This document shows positions 1-11,272 of a DNA stretch of 64,000 nt, one piece after another. This DNA is from Acanthaster planci. Its lineage: Eukaryota; Echinodermata; Asteroidea; Valvatida; Acanthasteridae. The stretch spans positions 3,336,027 through 3,400,026 of the forward strand of contig NW_019091364.1 of the NCBI RefSeq assembly GCF_001949145.1. Direction: 5' to 3'. Made by a program: the position numbers and the translations under genes. The notes beneath the pieces are model-generated. The model was given only the letters and a program-made list of their open reading frames with translations, had not been told where the DNA came from and did not search any database. Positions within the stretch are counted from its first letter, which is position 1. Each line of letters begins with the position of its first letter.

Positions 1-1366
1 TTCCCAAAAAAGTTTTTGAAGTTGTTTTCTGAACTTTGTATAATTTCACTAGATTTACATGTACATGCGAAGGATTGACATTCAGAAAAATACATGGTCT
101 TTTTACCTTTTTTTATGTCCCATTGCAGACTCCAGTAATCCCAGAAGTAAAAAGGAATTTTTTTTAACAACAGCCTAGAGGAGTTTTCTTCCTCAGAGTC
201 CAATTACATGTATGGCATAAGAAAATGGGCAAGAGTTCAATGGGATGCCAGTACTTATTCACTCCAGTGATCTATTTGCCATCAGAAAGCAAAACCATGT
301 CCAGAAAAGTTCAATTTAGAAGGAAAATATCAAGTCGTTTACTGAGAAAACACTTAGAATTTTTTAAACCAGTCTCAGTGGATTTGTACACCTGGAACTC
401 TTTCCAGAAAAGGATCGCCAGGGCAAAAGTAGGCTCCCCAAGCCCACTTAGAAAAAAAGTCTCTGCTTTAGGAGACATTCTCTCTTTTCAGGGACTGATT
501 TTGTCCCGGCCTGAATAAAGAGAAATCCTGTCTCCAAGTTGTGATGTGGCACCCCTACTCAGGCTACTGCTAAAGGACGATTTTTATTGCAATGTAAACA
601 TATCCTCTCCTTTATACAGCTGAAGCCACTCCGAGCAGATTGAATTCCCACCAAGTACAGCAGCCTATATGCTAGCAAATTGGCCTCATTTGCTAAAGTT
701 AGCATGGTTAAGGTCTGGCACTGACATTCACTGACCGTGCTGACATCACATCCTTACCACTGTTGGAGTTGTTGTGTGTATACCCTTGCCGGATGGATCA
801 AATTCCCTCTCAACTCTCTGTCGATTGAAGTAGTCCTCTCTACAATTGTTGCAAAGGAAATGAATTACAAGTTTGATCAAAATTCTTGTCATTTGGTCAC
901 ATGGTTGAAACTGTGCAAATTTAACGTTGGCTGCCAGAGTTAAATACTTAGGCCTAATAATAGGCCAACAACATGGTACACTACAAATTACAATTATAGG
1001 CCGAGGCCTGCGTAGCTCTGTTTTTTACTACAGCCTTACAGGTAGGACCTATATTTTGATCTTAAAACAGCTTGTCAAAACACGACTCACAATTTCAGTT
1101 GAACAAGTTTTGCGACTTTCGCAGTGCTATCGGCCATGTCGACGGTGAATTATTAAAAATTAAATTTAAAACCGGGCACAACTTTTAGTATTTTAATGCG
1201 CTTCCGCGTTCCATTGTCAAGTGTTGTCAAGTGGTAAATGTGTGCTGATGACCAACCGTCGCACGTGTTCACTTCAAGTGCGCAAGTGAAGAGCGGGTAC
1301 CAGCTGCATTTAACCAATGACAAAACAAATTACAGGCAAAACAAATTACAGGCACGAAGTTTAAAA
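1..1366. other. Upstream flank of the shugoshin gene; no gene seen
   Basis: Only short open frames without splice context or recognisable protein character are present, so I call no gene here. The last 200 bases before the shugoshin ATG become less AT-rich and carry a CCAAT-type box near 1312-1318. This stretch is the likely promoter and 5' UTR, but no TATA box or start site can be fixed. Confidence 0.5.
1321..1352 (+). repeat. 16-bp direct duplication in the shugoshin leader
   Basis: The 16-mer CAAAACAAATTACAGG occurs twice head to tail and ends 14 bases before the ATG of the predicted first coding exon. It is a simple tandem duplication in the probable 5' UTR. No function is implied by the sequence. 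Confidence 0.8.
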
Positions 1367-4300
1367 ATGGCGACCTCGACGATGAGAGTAAGTCCTGATA
1401 ATGATAGACCTAAATTGTGGAGATTTGAAACAAAAATTCTCCTAGATATACCATTTTAGTTAGGTTAGATCATAGTTGTTAAAGTTTGCTTATGGGTTCT
1501 ACCACCCTGCGTAGACGTCCCAGTAAAATTCATGGAAAGAAATCCTGACCCTAGAGCAAGGCCTCGCCAATTAACAGTCCGCATTATCAGTCAGACTGGT
1601 GACCACGGTCAGACAGTTTGGACACAACATCTGAACATGGAGGAAGTTTGTGTCCTTCTTCCGTGATCTGAACATGCACCTGATGCAGAGCACTTCGCCC
1701 ATGTGCCAATTCACTGTGTTCACCCACGCGCCACTTTAATTAAATAGGACTTAAATAGAGGAGCTAGAGCCTGCGGAAAAACACACTAGGCCAAGTTGAA
1801 GAACATGAGTTCCCAAATAAACAGTGCCCTGGCTCATTTGTGCACGTCCCTAGTATCAGCCATGGATGATGATGAAGGACAATATACATGTAGACCGCTG
1901 CCAGGTTGGAAACGGGTCAAGTCGTCCCCAGGTCAAATCGTCCCCGGGTCAAGTCGTCCCCCAAGTGTTATTTATGAATTTTCCTTTTCTTTTTAGGTAC
2001 ATCAACACGTAGAAGAGAAAGAAAACAAGACAGAAACTCATAGTTGTACATGTACTGTACATATATATGTACTCGTTCATTCATAATTTTCATTCGTTCT
2101 ACGTAGCTAGCTTTTGAAATCTATGGTGGCAAAGACGTGCCACACAAGATATTTATTAAAACGGCAACTCCTGGTGTGTGCCAATGTAACAGTACATCCA
2201 TAGGCCTATTCTTTGAATTGTCAAAGCAATTTGAACATCTTTTAATTTCAAATCTGCCAGTAGTCATTTCCAGTTTATTTTAATGACTTTCTGAAATTAG
2301 TAATGTGGAAATTTTGAATAACTAGGAAAATCAGGTTGTTTCAAGAGGTTTAAGTTGGTTTTGTTCATGTAGGGGAGACTTTTTCTGCTGTGGGAGCGCT
2401 ACCAAGCAGGTGAGCTGAGCACGTCCAGTCTCCTTGCCAAATGCACTCATCTCACTGGATCATCACTGTAGACATGCTGTAGGCAAACCAGGCCTGAGTC
2501 GTCAAACCAACTAGCTGTTTCAGAAATTACTCAGTCTTGTCTGATATATTGATTATTAATATATGATTATTGAATGAAATAAAAATAAATAACTTCAAAA
2601 AAATATATAAAAAATATCCCAAGTAAAAACTTGAAAAAAATTTTTAATAAACTCCCCCCAAAAAATAATCTACCCCAGTGAAAACTTGATAAGTAAAAAA
2701 CAAGATAAATAAATTATCCCCCCCAAAAAACAATTAATTACTGCAGTAAAATTACAATTATTATGTAATTATTTGAACGGGGGACGACTTGACTCAGGTC
2801 TGTACATGATTACATGTATACCTGTACATGTAAACATGTACTTGTACACATGTACATGTATGGTGTAAACCTTATTTGTAACGTGACATGCGTGAACATA
2901 CATGTACCGTACATGAAATTGCAAATATTTTTCAGGGAAGTTTGCCTTTTACTTTAGGGGCCTAAGTTTATTTTTTGGGACTCAAGTCTTACACATGTAC
3001 CTACATGCATGTACATGTACGAGCACATGTATGTAGCTTTTACTCGAGTTGAGTCTTCTGTCAAGGGACTCTCGGCGAGTTGAGTCATTTTCCTACAGTG
3101 TCTCAAGTCATTTCTCCACTTAGTCGAGTCACTGCAACTCTGACTTTTGCTACACGCATGTGCATTGTCAGTGATTGTGTATGTACATATACCAGTATTT
3201 TTAGCATCAAGGGCAATTACTGTACAAGGAAATTGTCCCTGTCATTATTGTACACTGTACATTTTCTTTTTTGTACCAGTGGCTAGCATACACGTAGCAA
3301 CTGATAACCTGCAGTGACTTTTTAGGGGCATGTATCTGGTTCCATGCAAACATCAAACACATACACTGTACATGTATAGTAGGCCTACCGGTACATGTAC
3401 ATGTGCATTGTCAATGTGGACATGCAAAGTACATGTACATGTATTTGAACCAATGGAAATCAGAAGTGGTGCAATTTGGATCTTTCTTTGCACTTTAAGT
3501 CCTCTAGAGCCAAATATAATAAAAAAAGAAGACTTTGAAATATTCTGCACTTTAATGTTGTAGTATAATAAGATTTGATATAAATTTTTTTATCAAAGGA
3601 TAATTGTGTCATTTTTGGTGGAAAACACTAAATCATTTCCAGACAGGGAGTTGAATCCAGCATGTCATATTGGGAGTCCTACATGTAGGTGTTACTGCGA
3701 GGCCTGCTACACAAAACATATGCATTGGCATAATATGCAACATGTTGAAAAAACTGGCCCTACAGCATGGCTTGTTTATTTTGTGGGACGACTGAACTAC
3801 CTCTGGTATCTTCTTTTTCTTTTCAAGGATGACAACTACAGAAAAGACAAGGACACGATGTCACAAAGCAAGGGCAATACCAGCTTTGAGCTCATCAAAG
3901 AGAAGATGAAGGAGAAGAGACGAAAGAAAGCTCTGAATGACGGCAACACCTCTTGGTCGAGGTCGTTTTCCAAAAAAAAAGGTACCGCAACGGGGACTAA
4001 CTAAATCCTGTTTTCAGAGCAAGTCATAACTTTGTCGTTGTTCACCCTCTTTAAGCAGGTTCACCAACTGTTAGCAGGTGGGGAAAATACTTCAGCTGTG
4101 ATAGTGTTTATGATGACTAATGGAAAATACTTGTGAAGTACAGTCAACTACATGTATCATTACAGTCATTTGCAAAAGTTTAAGACCACCTAGAATTTTA
4201 TTGGTACTTCTGTCACTGGGCCTGCATTACATTGTCTCATTGAATGATTGTATGTACTTAACATGATTTTAAAGTGGTGCATAGTATCAATTTAGTGCTA

Positions 4301-7300
4301 CATACCCATTTGAATGAAGTTTTTGCAAAGGCAGGTCTTTTATGACATTTTGTCTGTAAGGCAGCATACAGTAGGTGAAGAAAGCCAGTCTAAGTAATCA
4401 GAAATAAAGGAGGGCACTCTAAATATTAGACTGTTGACATTTCAAATCATGGAAATGTAGTCAAATAGACGTTTAACCAAGATGCTAAGGTTATACATTG
4501 AAAGAAAATATAAGTTGCTATGATTGATTGGTTTAAGCTTGGCTTTCTTCAGGTTAATGCATTTTGTATGGGTGGTCCCAAGTTTAATCTTGCAAATGAA
4601 TGTAAACATTGTTCCTTTGTAATAACAGGTTTGGGTAAACAACATAAAAATTCATGAGACTTTGGACTTCATAATTTGCTCATAAGAGCAGTATTTTGTC
4701 AAAAGAGTAATCCTCACAACAACAGCAAGCTTCCCTTTTATCCATGACACCTCAGGGACATCGGCGTCATTTGTCCTTAAGGCCAGCCTACGCTCCAACA
4801 ACCAGTCTCTGGCCAAAGCCCTGGCCGCCTCCAGGCACGAGGCACAGCAGGCCCACCACAGCGTCCTGGAGCTGCAGCGAGAAAGGCAGTATCTACTGCA
4901 GCAGGCCAACTCCACCAGGCAGGCTGAGAAGGAATGCATGGTGAGTACATTTAATCCATACTGCGATCGATCCCCCACCCCCATCCACCCCCTCGAACTG
5001 GCCAACAAGGGTAAGTTTGAGTGGCAACTATTATTAACTATGGTTCGACAAAAGTTGCCCCTTAAAATGGATTGTCTGAACCCTAGTGGACCATTTGAAA
5101 CCAGACCCAAGGGCTGGTGCAGACCACAATTAACCACTTGCTGCCAGGGAACCCCGTTTTGAACACCATGGGTTTATACGTAGAGTCGGGGTGCCCGAAA
5201 TAGGACAAAAGAGCTGGTCTGTCTGGTGGCCATTCTAGTCTGACAGGCAAAATCTATTGATGCCCGACTATTTCAGCCGGGCCTGCAGCCTTGTAAAAAG
5301 AGCCCAGATTGTGTGGTGTTATGTAAGTTTCTTTTCACGAACCTGGCACAGTGCGCTGCTAACCTCTTTTCAATGGGGGCCAAATTAGCAAGCAGCAGTG
5401 CTGTGTGGCTCATCGCTGCGGTGGTGGAGCACTTTTGTCCCGAGTGGTAATCCGCTTGCACTAAATGCCCCAAACCGTGGTATACTGTTTCAAAACAAGG
5501 CTGGATTATCTCTACTATTGAGAGTGACAAAATGTCTGTAATGCCCAGCAACCTGGTCTTTTGTTCCAAAAACGGTCTTTTATTACAAGGCCCAGTTCCT
5601 TTGTCCGATTTCGGAGACCTCGGCCACGCATATAAACACACGGTGCCCGAAACCGGAGTCCCCTGCGGCAAGTGCTTAAAAGCACCTGCCAATAAGTGGT
5701 TAAGGCAACTTGGCAAAGCACATTGCAACCAATATGTGCAATACACGTATGATACTATTTTCGAATTCATAAACCATAAAATTACATTAAATTTGAGGTC
5801 AAGGATTAAACAAAGTGTGAAAAGTTTTTGCCTCTGTCTGCTTCATAGATTTGCCTTCCCATTTACATACATGTACAGGTACACTTTATCACCATGATCA
5901 CTTAAGCTCAGCATGCACACAATGTAGCTTGGTGTCGGATATATTTATAATGGAAATTTGAGTTAAATTGAATTCTCATATCATTTCCTGGCAGCAACGC
6001 TTTGGCAACATCAAGCAAGTCCTGACCAAAGTCACCCACAGTCTGCTAGATGCTGTGAGCTCCCTGGGCCAGGCCCTGGACCTGTGCTCCTCCCTGCCCC
6101 TCAGAGACAGCAGCTTGGGGATCCTGCCTCGGGCGTCCATGACGTCCGACGACGACTCCTTCGGAATTGCACAGAAAGCCAGTCAAGGGTAAGCGTCAAT
6201 CTGCTCCATGCAGGAGCAAGAGATGGTGCGTTTTGACATATTGTGACATGTGCAAACCGGTTTTGCACGGCCTGTGCTCAGCATGATGCCCAGGTGACAC
6301 AATTACCATTATCCTGTATCTTCTTTACCAGGAAATGGTGAATCAAGTCAGGACAGGTGGGCACTTGTTTGAACATATCATTTCATTTTTATCATTTCAT
6401 ACTTTTATTTATTGTAGGCTCTCCACATATAGCAGACAAACTCGGCTTGTATCTAAAGCCATTGAGAGTGCAGCATCTAATATAATGGATGCCTCCAAGA
6501 CCATGGCAACTGCTACCATCCACCAATCAGAGTCGCCTTCAAGAAACAGCCAATCAAAGCCAGCCCCTGGTTCCAGCCGGTCGGAAGGACCCACCAAAGT
6601 CAGCCAATCCGAATCCACAGTTAACACGGTCGACCAGTCAGAGCCAGTCCTTGAGGGAGTTGGCCAATCAAAGGAAATGAAGGATTTGGCTGATGAGGAG
6701 TTCGAGTTGGACTTCCCATCACTAGATGATGCTGACTTCCATCTGATGTTCACGGAAGAAACTCCTGACAATCAAGGTACAGTAGCAACTGCAATAGATG
6801 TGTATGTATGACCAAATCCTACAAAACGAGTCTTCAGGCTTTTACATGTACATGTAAATAAGTCTTACTTCTTGTTCCGGTACTTTCCTTTCAGTTTTGT
6901 TTTAGGAAGGGCAAAGTGAGGTTTCATGTTTGACACATTAGTCATTTTGGCTTTAATACTGATTGAGACACACTACATGGGTAAAGAGTGTTGAAGTTTC
7001 CTTTTGATTTCCAGTGTGCAAGATCCATTTAAAGGTCTGTTACTCGAGAGTGACCCTGCCAATTCACCAACTCTTTTTGTTCGGTTGGATCTCATATTAG
7101 GTCATCATTTACATGTACAATGGATCTCATTTGATACAGAGATGCATAGTGTAAACTGTTGCATTACTTTAAGTTAGAATGAATAACTGCTCATTTCATT
7201 TCAATATTCTTCTCAGGTGTTGGTAGTTGTGATTCCAGGCACCAGTCCCATTGCCTGGAAGCACCAGTGAAGCGTTCCCGCACAGCAACCGTCTTAGATC

Positions 7301-10300
7301 CCATTGCCATCAAGAAGGCCCTGGCTGACGATGGAGACAACGCGACGCACACTAAGGATCCTGGTGAGGACGCCACAACCATCTTGAGCCCACATCCTGA
7401 ACCACCATTCCAACAGCCCCCGGGTGAGAAGACCCAAGCCAGCAGCCCCTTGACCCACCAAAAAAAACACTTGATAAAAAGCCCAGACAAGCGACCTGCA
7501 ATCACATCAAGACGCATGACCTACAATGTTACCCTGGACAATTCTGATTCAGCCAGCAACAAAACCTTTGAGGTACAAGCCTCTCCTTTCATCCCATTAG
7601 TCCCCAATCAGCAAGCAGGTGCAGTCAAGGAAAGATATGTCTTCGTCCATTCGCCACCGTGTAATGCTTCCAAGTACAAGTCCCTTGATACAGAACCAAG
7701 GGATGCCACAAGTCATTCGGTACCCACGCAAGATGAGCACAGCATAAGCCAGGCTGACAAGACCCGCTTCAATCATGACGAGCAGGTCATCCGACCATGG
7801 GGCAACATCCAGGTGGACAAACCTTGCAGCTCTTCCTCAGCCATCAAGCCCAAGCTGAAATCGAAGCCATCTGCGAACACCTCCAGGAGCCTGCTTCCAA
7901 AACCTCCCAAGAAGGAGACTTCCAAGGATCCTGCCAAAATTTGTCAGACAAAACACACCAAGACCGGTCTCAAGAAACTCAGCAAGAAGACTGCACTGAT
8001 GTCAGAGTCCTTCAGGAACGACCTAGCCATCTTTGATCTCTCAGCGGGCGACAGCTTCTCCTTAGCTCCACCAGTTCTTAAACGAGTCAAACCAAAACCC
8101 ACCAGTTCCCTGGCTGAGTTCTCCAAGACAAACAATGACCAAGATGGTGCTCCTTGCTTAAAGAAAGAGGTGCTTACATGTACAAACTTTAGTTCTTTCC
8201 CTGTACATTTTATCACTCGGTTGAATTCAGGTCAAAATGTTTTTGAGGAAAAAATTTGCCATTTAGCTTCCATTGAAAGCAACATTTTCTTCTCTGGGAA
8301 ATTTATCGCTGCACAGATGAAAATTCACATTATTGTGTATCATTTGAACTGCAGCCTTGTACACATTTGCTGAGTAGTGATTTGTTTCATCCTGTTCACG
8401 ATTACTTTTTATACTTGCAGAAACCAACAGAAGTGCACAGCCCCCATGATGGCAAACAAGGGCCTCCTGCTGATCTAGTTGTGCCAGGCAAGGCTCTAGA
8501 ACCCGTGCACCAAGAGGAACTTCTAAACCCCATGCCCCAGAGAGAGGAATCACACCTTGCATACAATAAACATATTAAGCAGGCAGAGCCCACAAAACCA
8601 ACAGAGGCTGTGAATTCGGAGAGAGGGGGCAAGATCAAGCGCAAAAGCAAGAAGGCCAAATCAGTGGTGTCTCCCACAATCAGTAAGATGGCTGCAACAT
8701 CCAACTGGAAGACAGAGCTGAACCTTGCCGCTGTCAAGTCTGAAAGCAAAGCCAGTGACATCTTTGATGGCATCTGCCTTGGAGAGCCATCCCGACAAAC
8801 TGGCAAGGCTAAGCTGGCTCCCAGTTGGAAGCCTGCAGAAGATGTTGATGACGCCATCCTATCAGTGGCTTCTGCTCAACCTACCAAACACCACCCAACT
8901 AAGAGAGTCAAGGCCAAGGCTTTACATGTTCCCCAGACGGAGGGTATCATTGACCGTGCAGACACAGCATCTACCATGCTAGATAATGTTGGCAAATACT
9001 CTACACTGCATCGGGGTAAGACTTCCACGAACAAAGCTAAGCCATCTGTCACTTTTGAACAGACCGACCCAGTACAGGCAAACCACAGAGAAGCCAATGA
9101 GTTCCTGTTTGACATCAGTGCCCCCCACGGCTTACAAAAAACTCCTCCCAGCAAGAAGTCAGCTTCGCCCCATTTAAGGAGCCCCTCCCCTTCAACAGTT
9201 GCTGAGCCCATCGCACCGTCAAAAGTGGGTTCGGATAGCGAACGTGGTCCTTCAGTTGTCGCCATGGAGACAAACTCTCAGACTGTCACCAACAACAGTC
9301 ACCCCCATCAAGCCCAGCAGGGCAGGAAGAGAACAGCAGATGCCCTAGTGGGAGTGCAGCTGGCATCAGAGAGAGGAGAGGAGGAGAGCGAGGCACAGGA
9401 GACGGGTAGGCGGAGTCGGAGAGCTGTGCCCATCAGCTACAAGGAGCCATCATTGAGAGAGTAAGAAAATACCCATGTATCTGTTATAACAGATCCATTG
9501 GTCACAGTAATTAAAGAAAGCAACAGTTGATAATCAGTAACCTAATTATTTCAGCTTTGCTCTCAGGAAACTGCTCGGTAGTCCTATGGACTGATGATGC
9601 AACTAGTGTTTACCACAATGAATTGGTGATAGAATGGGGGTCATCATTGTATGTACATTTGTACACTACCATCTTTTGCCTACGAATACCATTTTCTCCA
9701 TCTCCAAAAGGCAGTTGTGTTGTGTAACCATCATTTTGGATCTTTCACAGAAATTATCCCTCACGACCAGAAACAGTAAAGACTGTGCCTTTCACATGGT
9801 TGTGATCAAATGTAACTCGTACCATACGTGGACTACTTATCTTACGCTATACAATGACCCTCATTCTAACCCATCACACAATGCAGTAAACAAAGTGATA
9901 GGGCTGTTCCCACAACATCCACTGGGTATACCACATATTTTGACAAAGTACTTTCGTACCAAAACAAATTGAGAGGTCTCTGTCAGTCTGATTGATGGAT
10001 TCTGGTTGTTGAGATCGTCTGTGAAATACTGTACACACTTTTCCATACAATTTGAAGCTTTGCATGATAGAGAACAGACTAGGGAAAAGGTTTGCGGTAA
10101 CACCGTGTGGATAGATCGTTTTTAGAAGAGGTGTGGGTTCTGATAAGAACCGGTGTGTGTGTGTACTCGGCATTTTGACCAGTGTGCTCTGGTCATCCTC
10201 AGGAGTCGAGTGTCGGACATCATTGGAGCGCTGGTACATGTACATGTATATCAAAACGTTGAGTGCACACTCACTCTGAACCACATCTCTTCTAAAGAGA

Positions 10301-11272
10301 TCTGTCCACATGGTGTTACCGCAAGCCCCGTCCTTGGTTTACACTTTACCATATTTCATGTCAGTAGGTTTTAAATAGAAAGATTATCACAATTTTGTTC
10401 ATCCACAAGGCATACACGGTGAAGTGAAATTTGTTGAAAGACAGTGTTTTTACCAAAATGCTGACTTTGTGCTTGTCTTTTCCACAGTAAATTGCGACGT
10501 GATCATTCCCCGACCAAGAAAAAAACCAAAACTAAAAAGGTGAGTGTCGTCACAAACTGAAACAGCCCCGAGACATGTAAGATTTTTCATGTAGGCAAAC
10601 CGGACACCAAACTGGTATTGTAATATAAGTATTTTGAATGAACAAAGTTCTTCAGAAGTTGGGAACAGGGCAGTGGCTAAAAAAACCATTTTGAAAGGCA
10701 TCATTGCAAGTCTTGAAACCCTTGAAATGTTTTATGAGACCAGCACAAGTTCAAATTGAGGACACTCCCTGTTGTTACAAAGCAAGCTTTCCTCAAAAAT
10801 TCTCTAAACCAAGGAGTACTCTTGTAAGAGAACAGAACTATTTGTAGCTTTTTTTAGCTGCTACAGATAGCTCTCACTGGACGCCATCTTCGTAGTCAGA
10901 TTACAACTGCATATACAATGCGATCAGGTGTGTGCGCTGTGTGATGTTTTATACTGCGTGCATGTTAATCCAAATCCTTTGTAGAAAGGCACAGCCATTG
11001 TGCGTCATAAAATTTTGAAGTCCAACCTGCAGATGCACGTGGCAATCTGTGGCAAGTGACGTCAGTTGAGAGAGACCTATTACTTTATTCAAATGTTACT
11101 GATAAGTCATAAAAGCAACTTATCAGCTTTTTTGATACTATCAAGACATGTATTTTATGTGAAAGCTGATGTTGTGCTGTTCATGGATAGAAATACATGT
11201 TTCTGTACCGTGCCTTTCCTGTAGGTCAAGAGCAAACCTACAGCCCTTGCAACAGTTACCAACGTGTTGTAA
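1367..11272 (+). CDS. SGO1: Shugoshin (centromeric cohesion protector), nine coding exons
   Basis: Shugoshin recruits PP2A-B56 to pericentromeres and protects cohesin from removal. Exons: 1367-1387, 3828-3981, 4756-4940, 5995-6188, 6418-6776, 7217-8169, 8421-9460, 10488-10539, 11225-11272. All introns are GT-AG, every junction keeps frame, and the total is 1001 codons plus TAA. Residues 20-50 hold the basic segment ELIKEKMKEKRRKK, which matches the vertebrate SGO1 N-terminus. Residues about 60-125 form the coiled coil; the NN pair at 73-74 aligns with the human Asn60-Asn61 pair needed for PP2A binding. An acidic, serine-rich linker (exon 5) and a long basic disordered middle (exons 6-7) follow. 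The C-terminal SGO motif is RRSRRAVPISYKEPSLR, continued in exon 8 by DKLRRD and a lysine tail; this region binds phosphorylated H2A. The MATSTMR start exon is inferred from a phase-0 GTAAGT donor; exon 2 also contains an in-frame Met. No AATAAA is seen to about 12.3 kb. Assignment to SGO1 rather than SGO2 is unresolved. Confidence 0.88.
1914..2795. mobile_element. Inverted-repeat (foldback/MITE-like) element in shugoshin intron 1
   Basis: The left end carries three tandem copies of a 15-17-bp unit of the form GGGTCAAGTCGTCCCC (1914-1930, 1931-1945, 1946-1962). The right end has the same unit inverted, GGGGGACGACTTGACTC at 2779-2795. The interior is AT-rich and non-coding. This looks like a non-autonomous element with subterminal repeats. 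No clear target-site duplication was found and the superfamily is unknown. Confidence 0.5.
5130..5703. mobile_element. piggyBac-like MITE flanked by TTAA, copy 1 (shugoshin intron 3)
   Basis: The element is bounded by TTAA at 5130-5133 and at 5700-5703. The left end reads TTAACCACTTGCTGCC. The inverted right end also begins TTAACCACTT, and the ends share further blocks around GGGGACTCCGG and GGTGCCCGAAA. TTAA target duplication and a CC-CTTTGCTGCC-like terminus are typical of piggyBac-type transposons. The interior has no transposase. A second, truncated copy in opposite orientation lies at 25459-25885, which shows that this is a mobile repeat family. Open frames here on both strands are artefacts of the repeat. 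Confidence 0.75.
10092..10324. mobile_element. MITE with about 45-bp terminal inverted repeats (shugoshin intron 7)
   Basis: The left arm starts TTGCGGTAACACCGTGTGG at 10092. The right end is its imperfect inverted copy ending at 10324. The two arms match over about 45 bases, through a shared block near TTTAGAAGAGRTGTGG. The interior of about 140 bp contains GT-rich and ACATGTACATGT sequence and no gene. No convincing target-site duplication is visible, so the family is unassigned. Translations across it are not coding. Confidence 0.75.

Noticed and set aside
5273-5770. 165-codon minus-strand open frame and its 121-codon plus-strand partner
   Set aside because: Both lie mostly inside the piggyBac-like MITE, and the diverged copy at 25459 does not conserve the frames.
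6409-6771. 120-codon minus-strand open frame
   Set aside because: Antisense shadow of shugoshin exon 5.
8876-9265. Open frames antisense to shugoshin exons 6 and 7 (also 7191-7517, 8402-8857)
   Set aside because: Mirror frames of a well-supported coding exon.
9874-10311. 145-codon minus-strand open frame
   Set aside because: Covers the MITE at 10092-10324 and intron 7 of shugoshin; no domain or splice logic.
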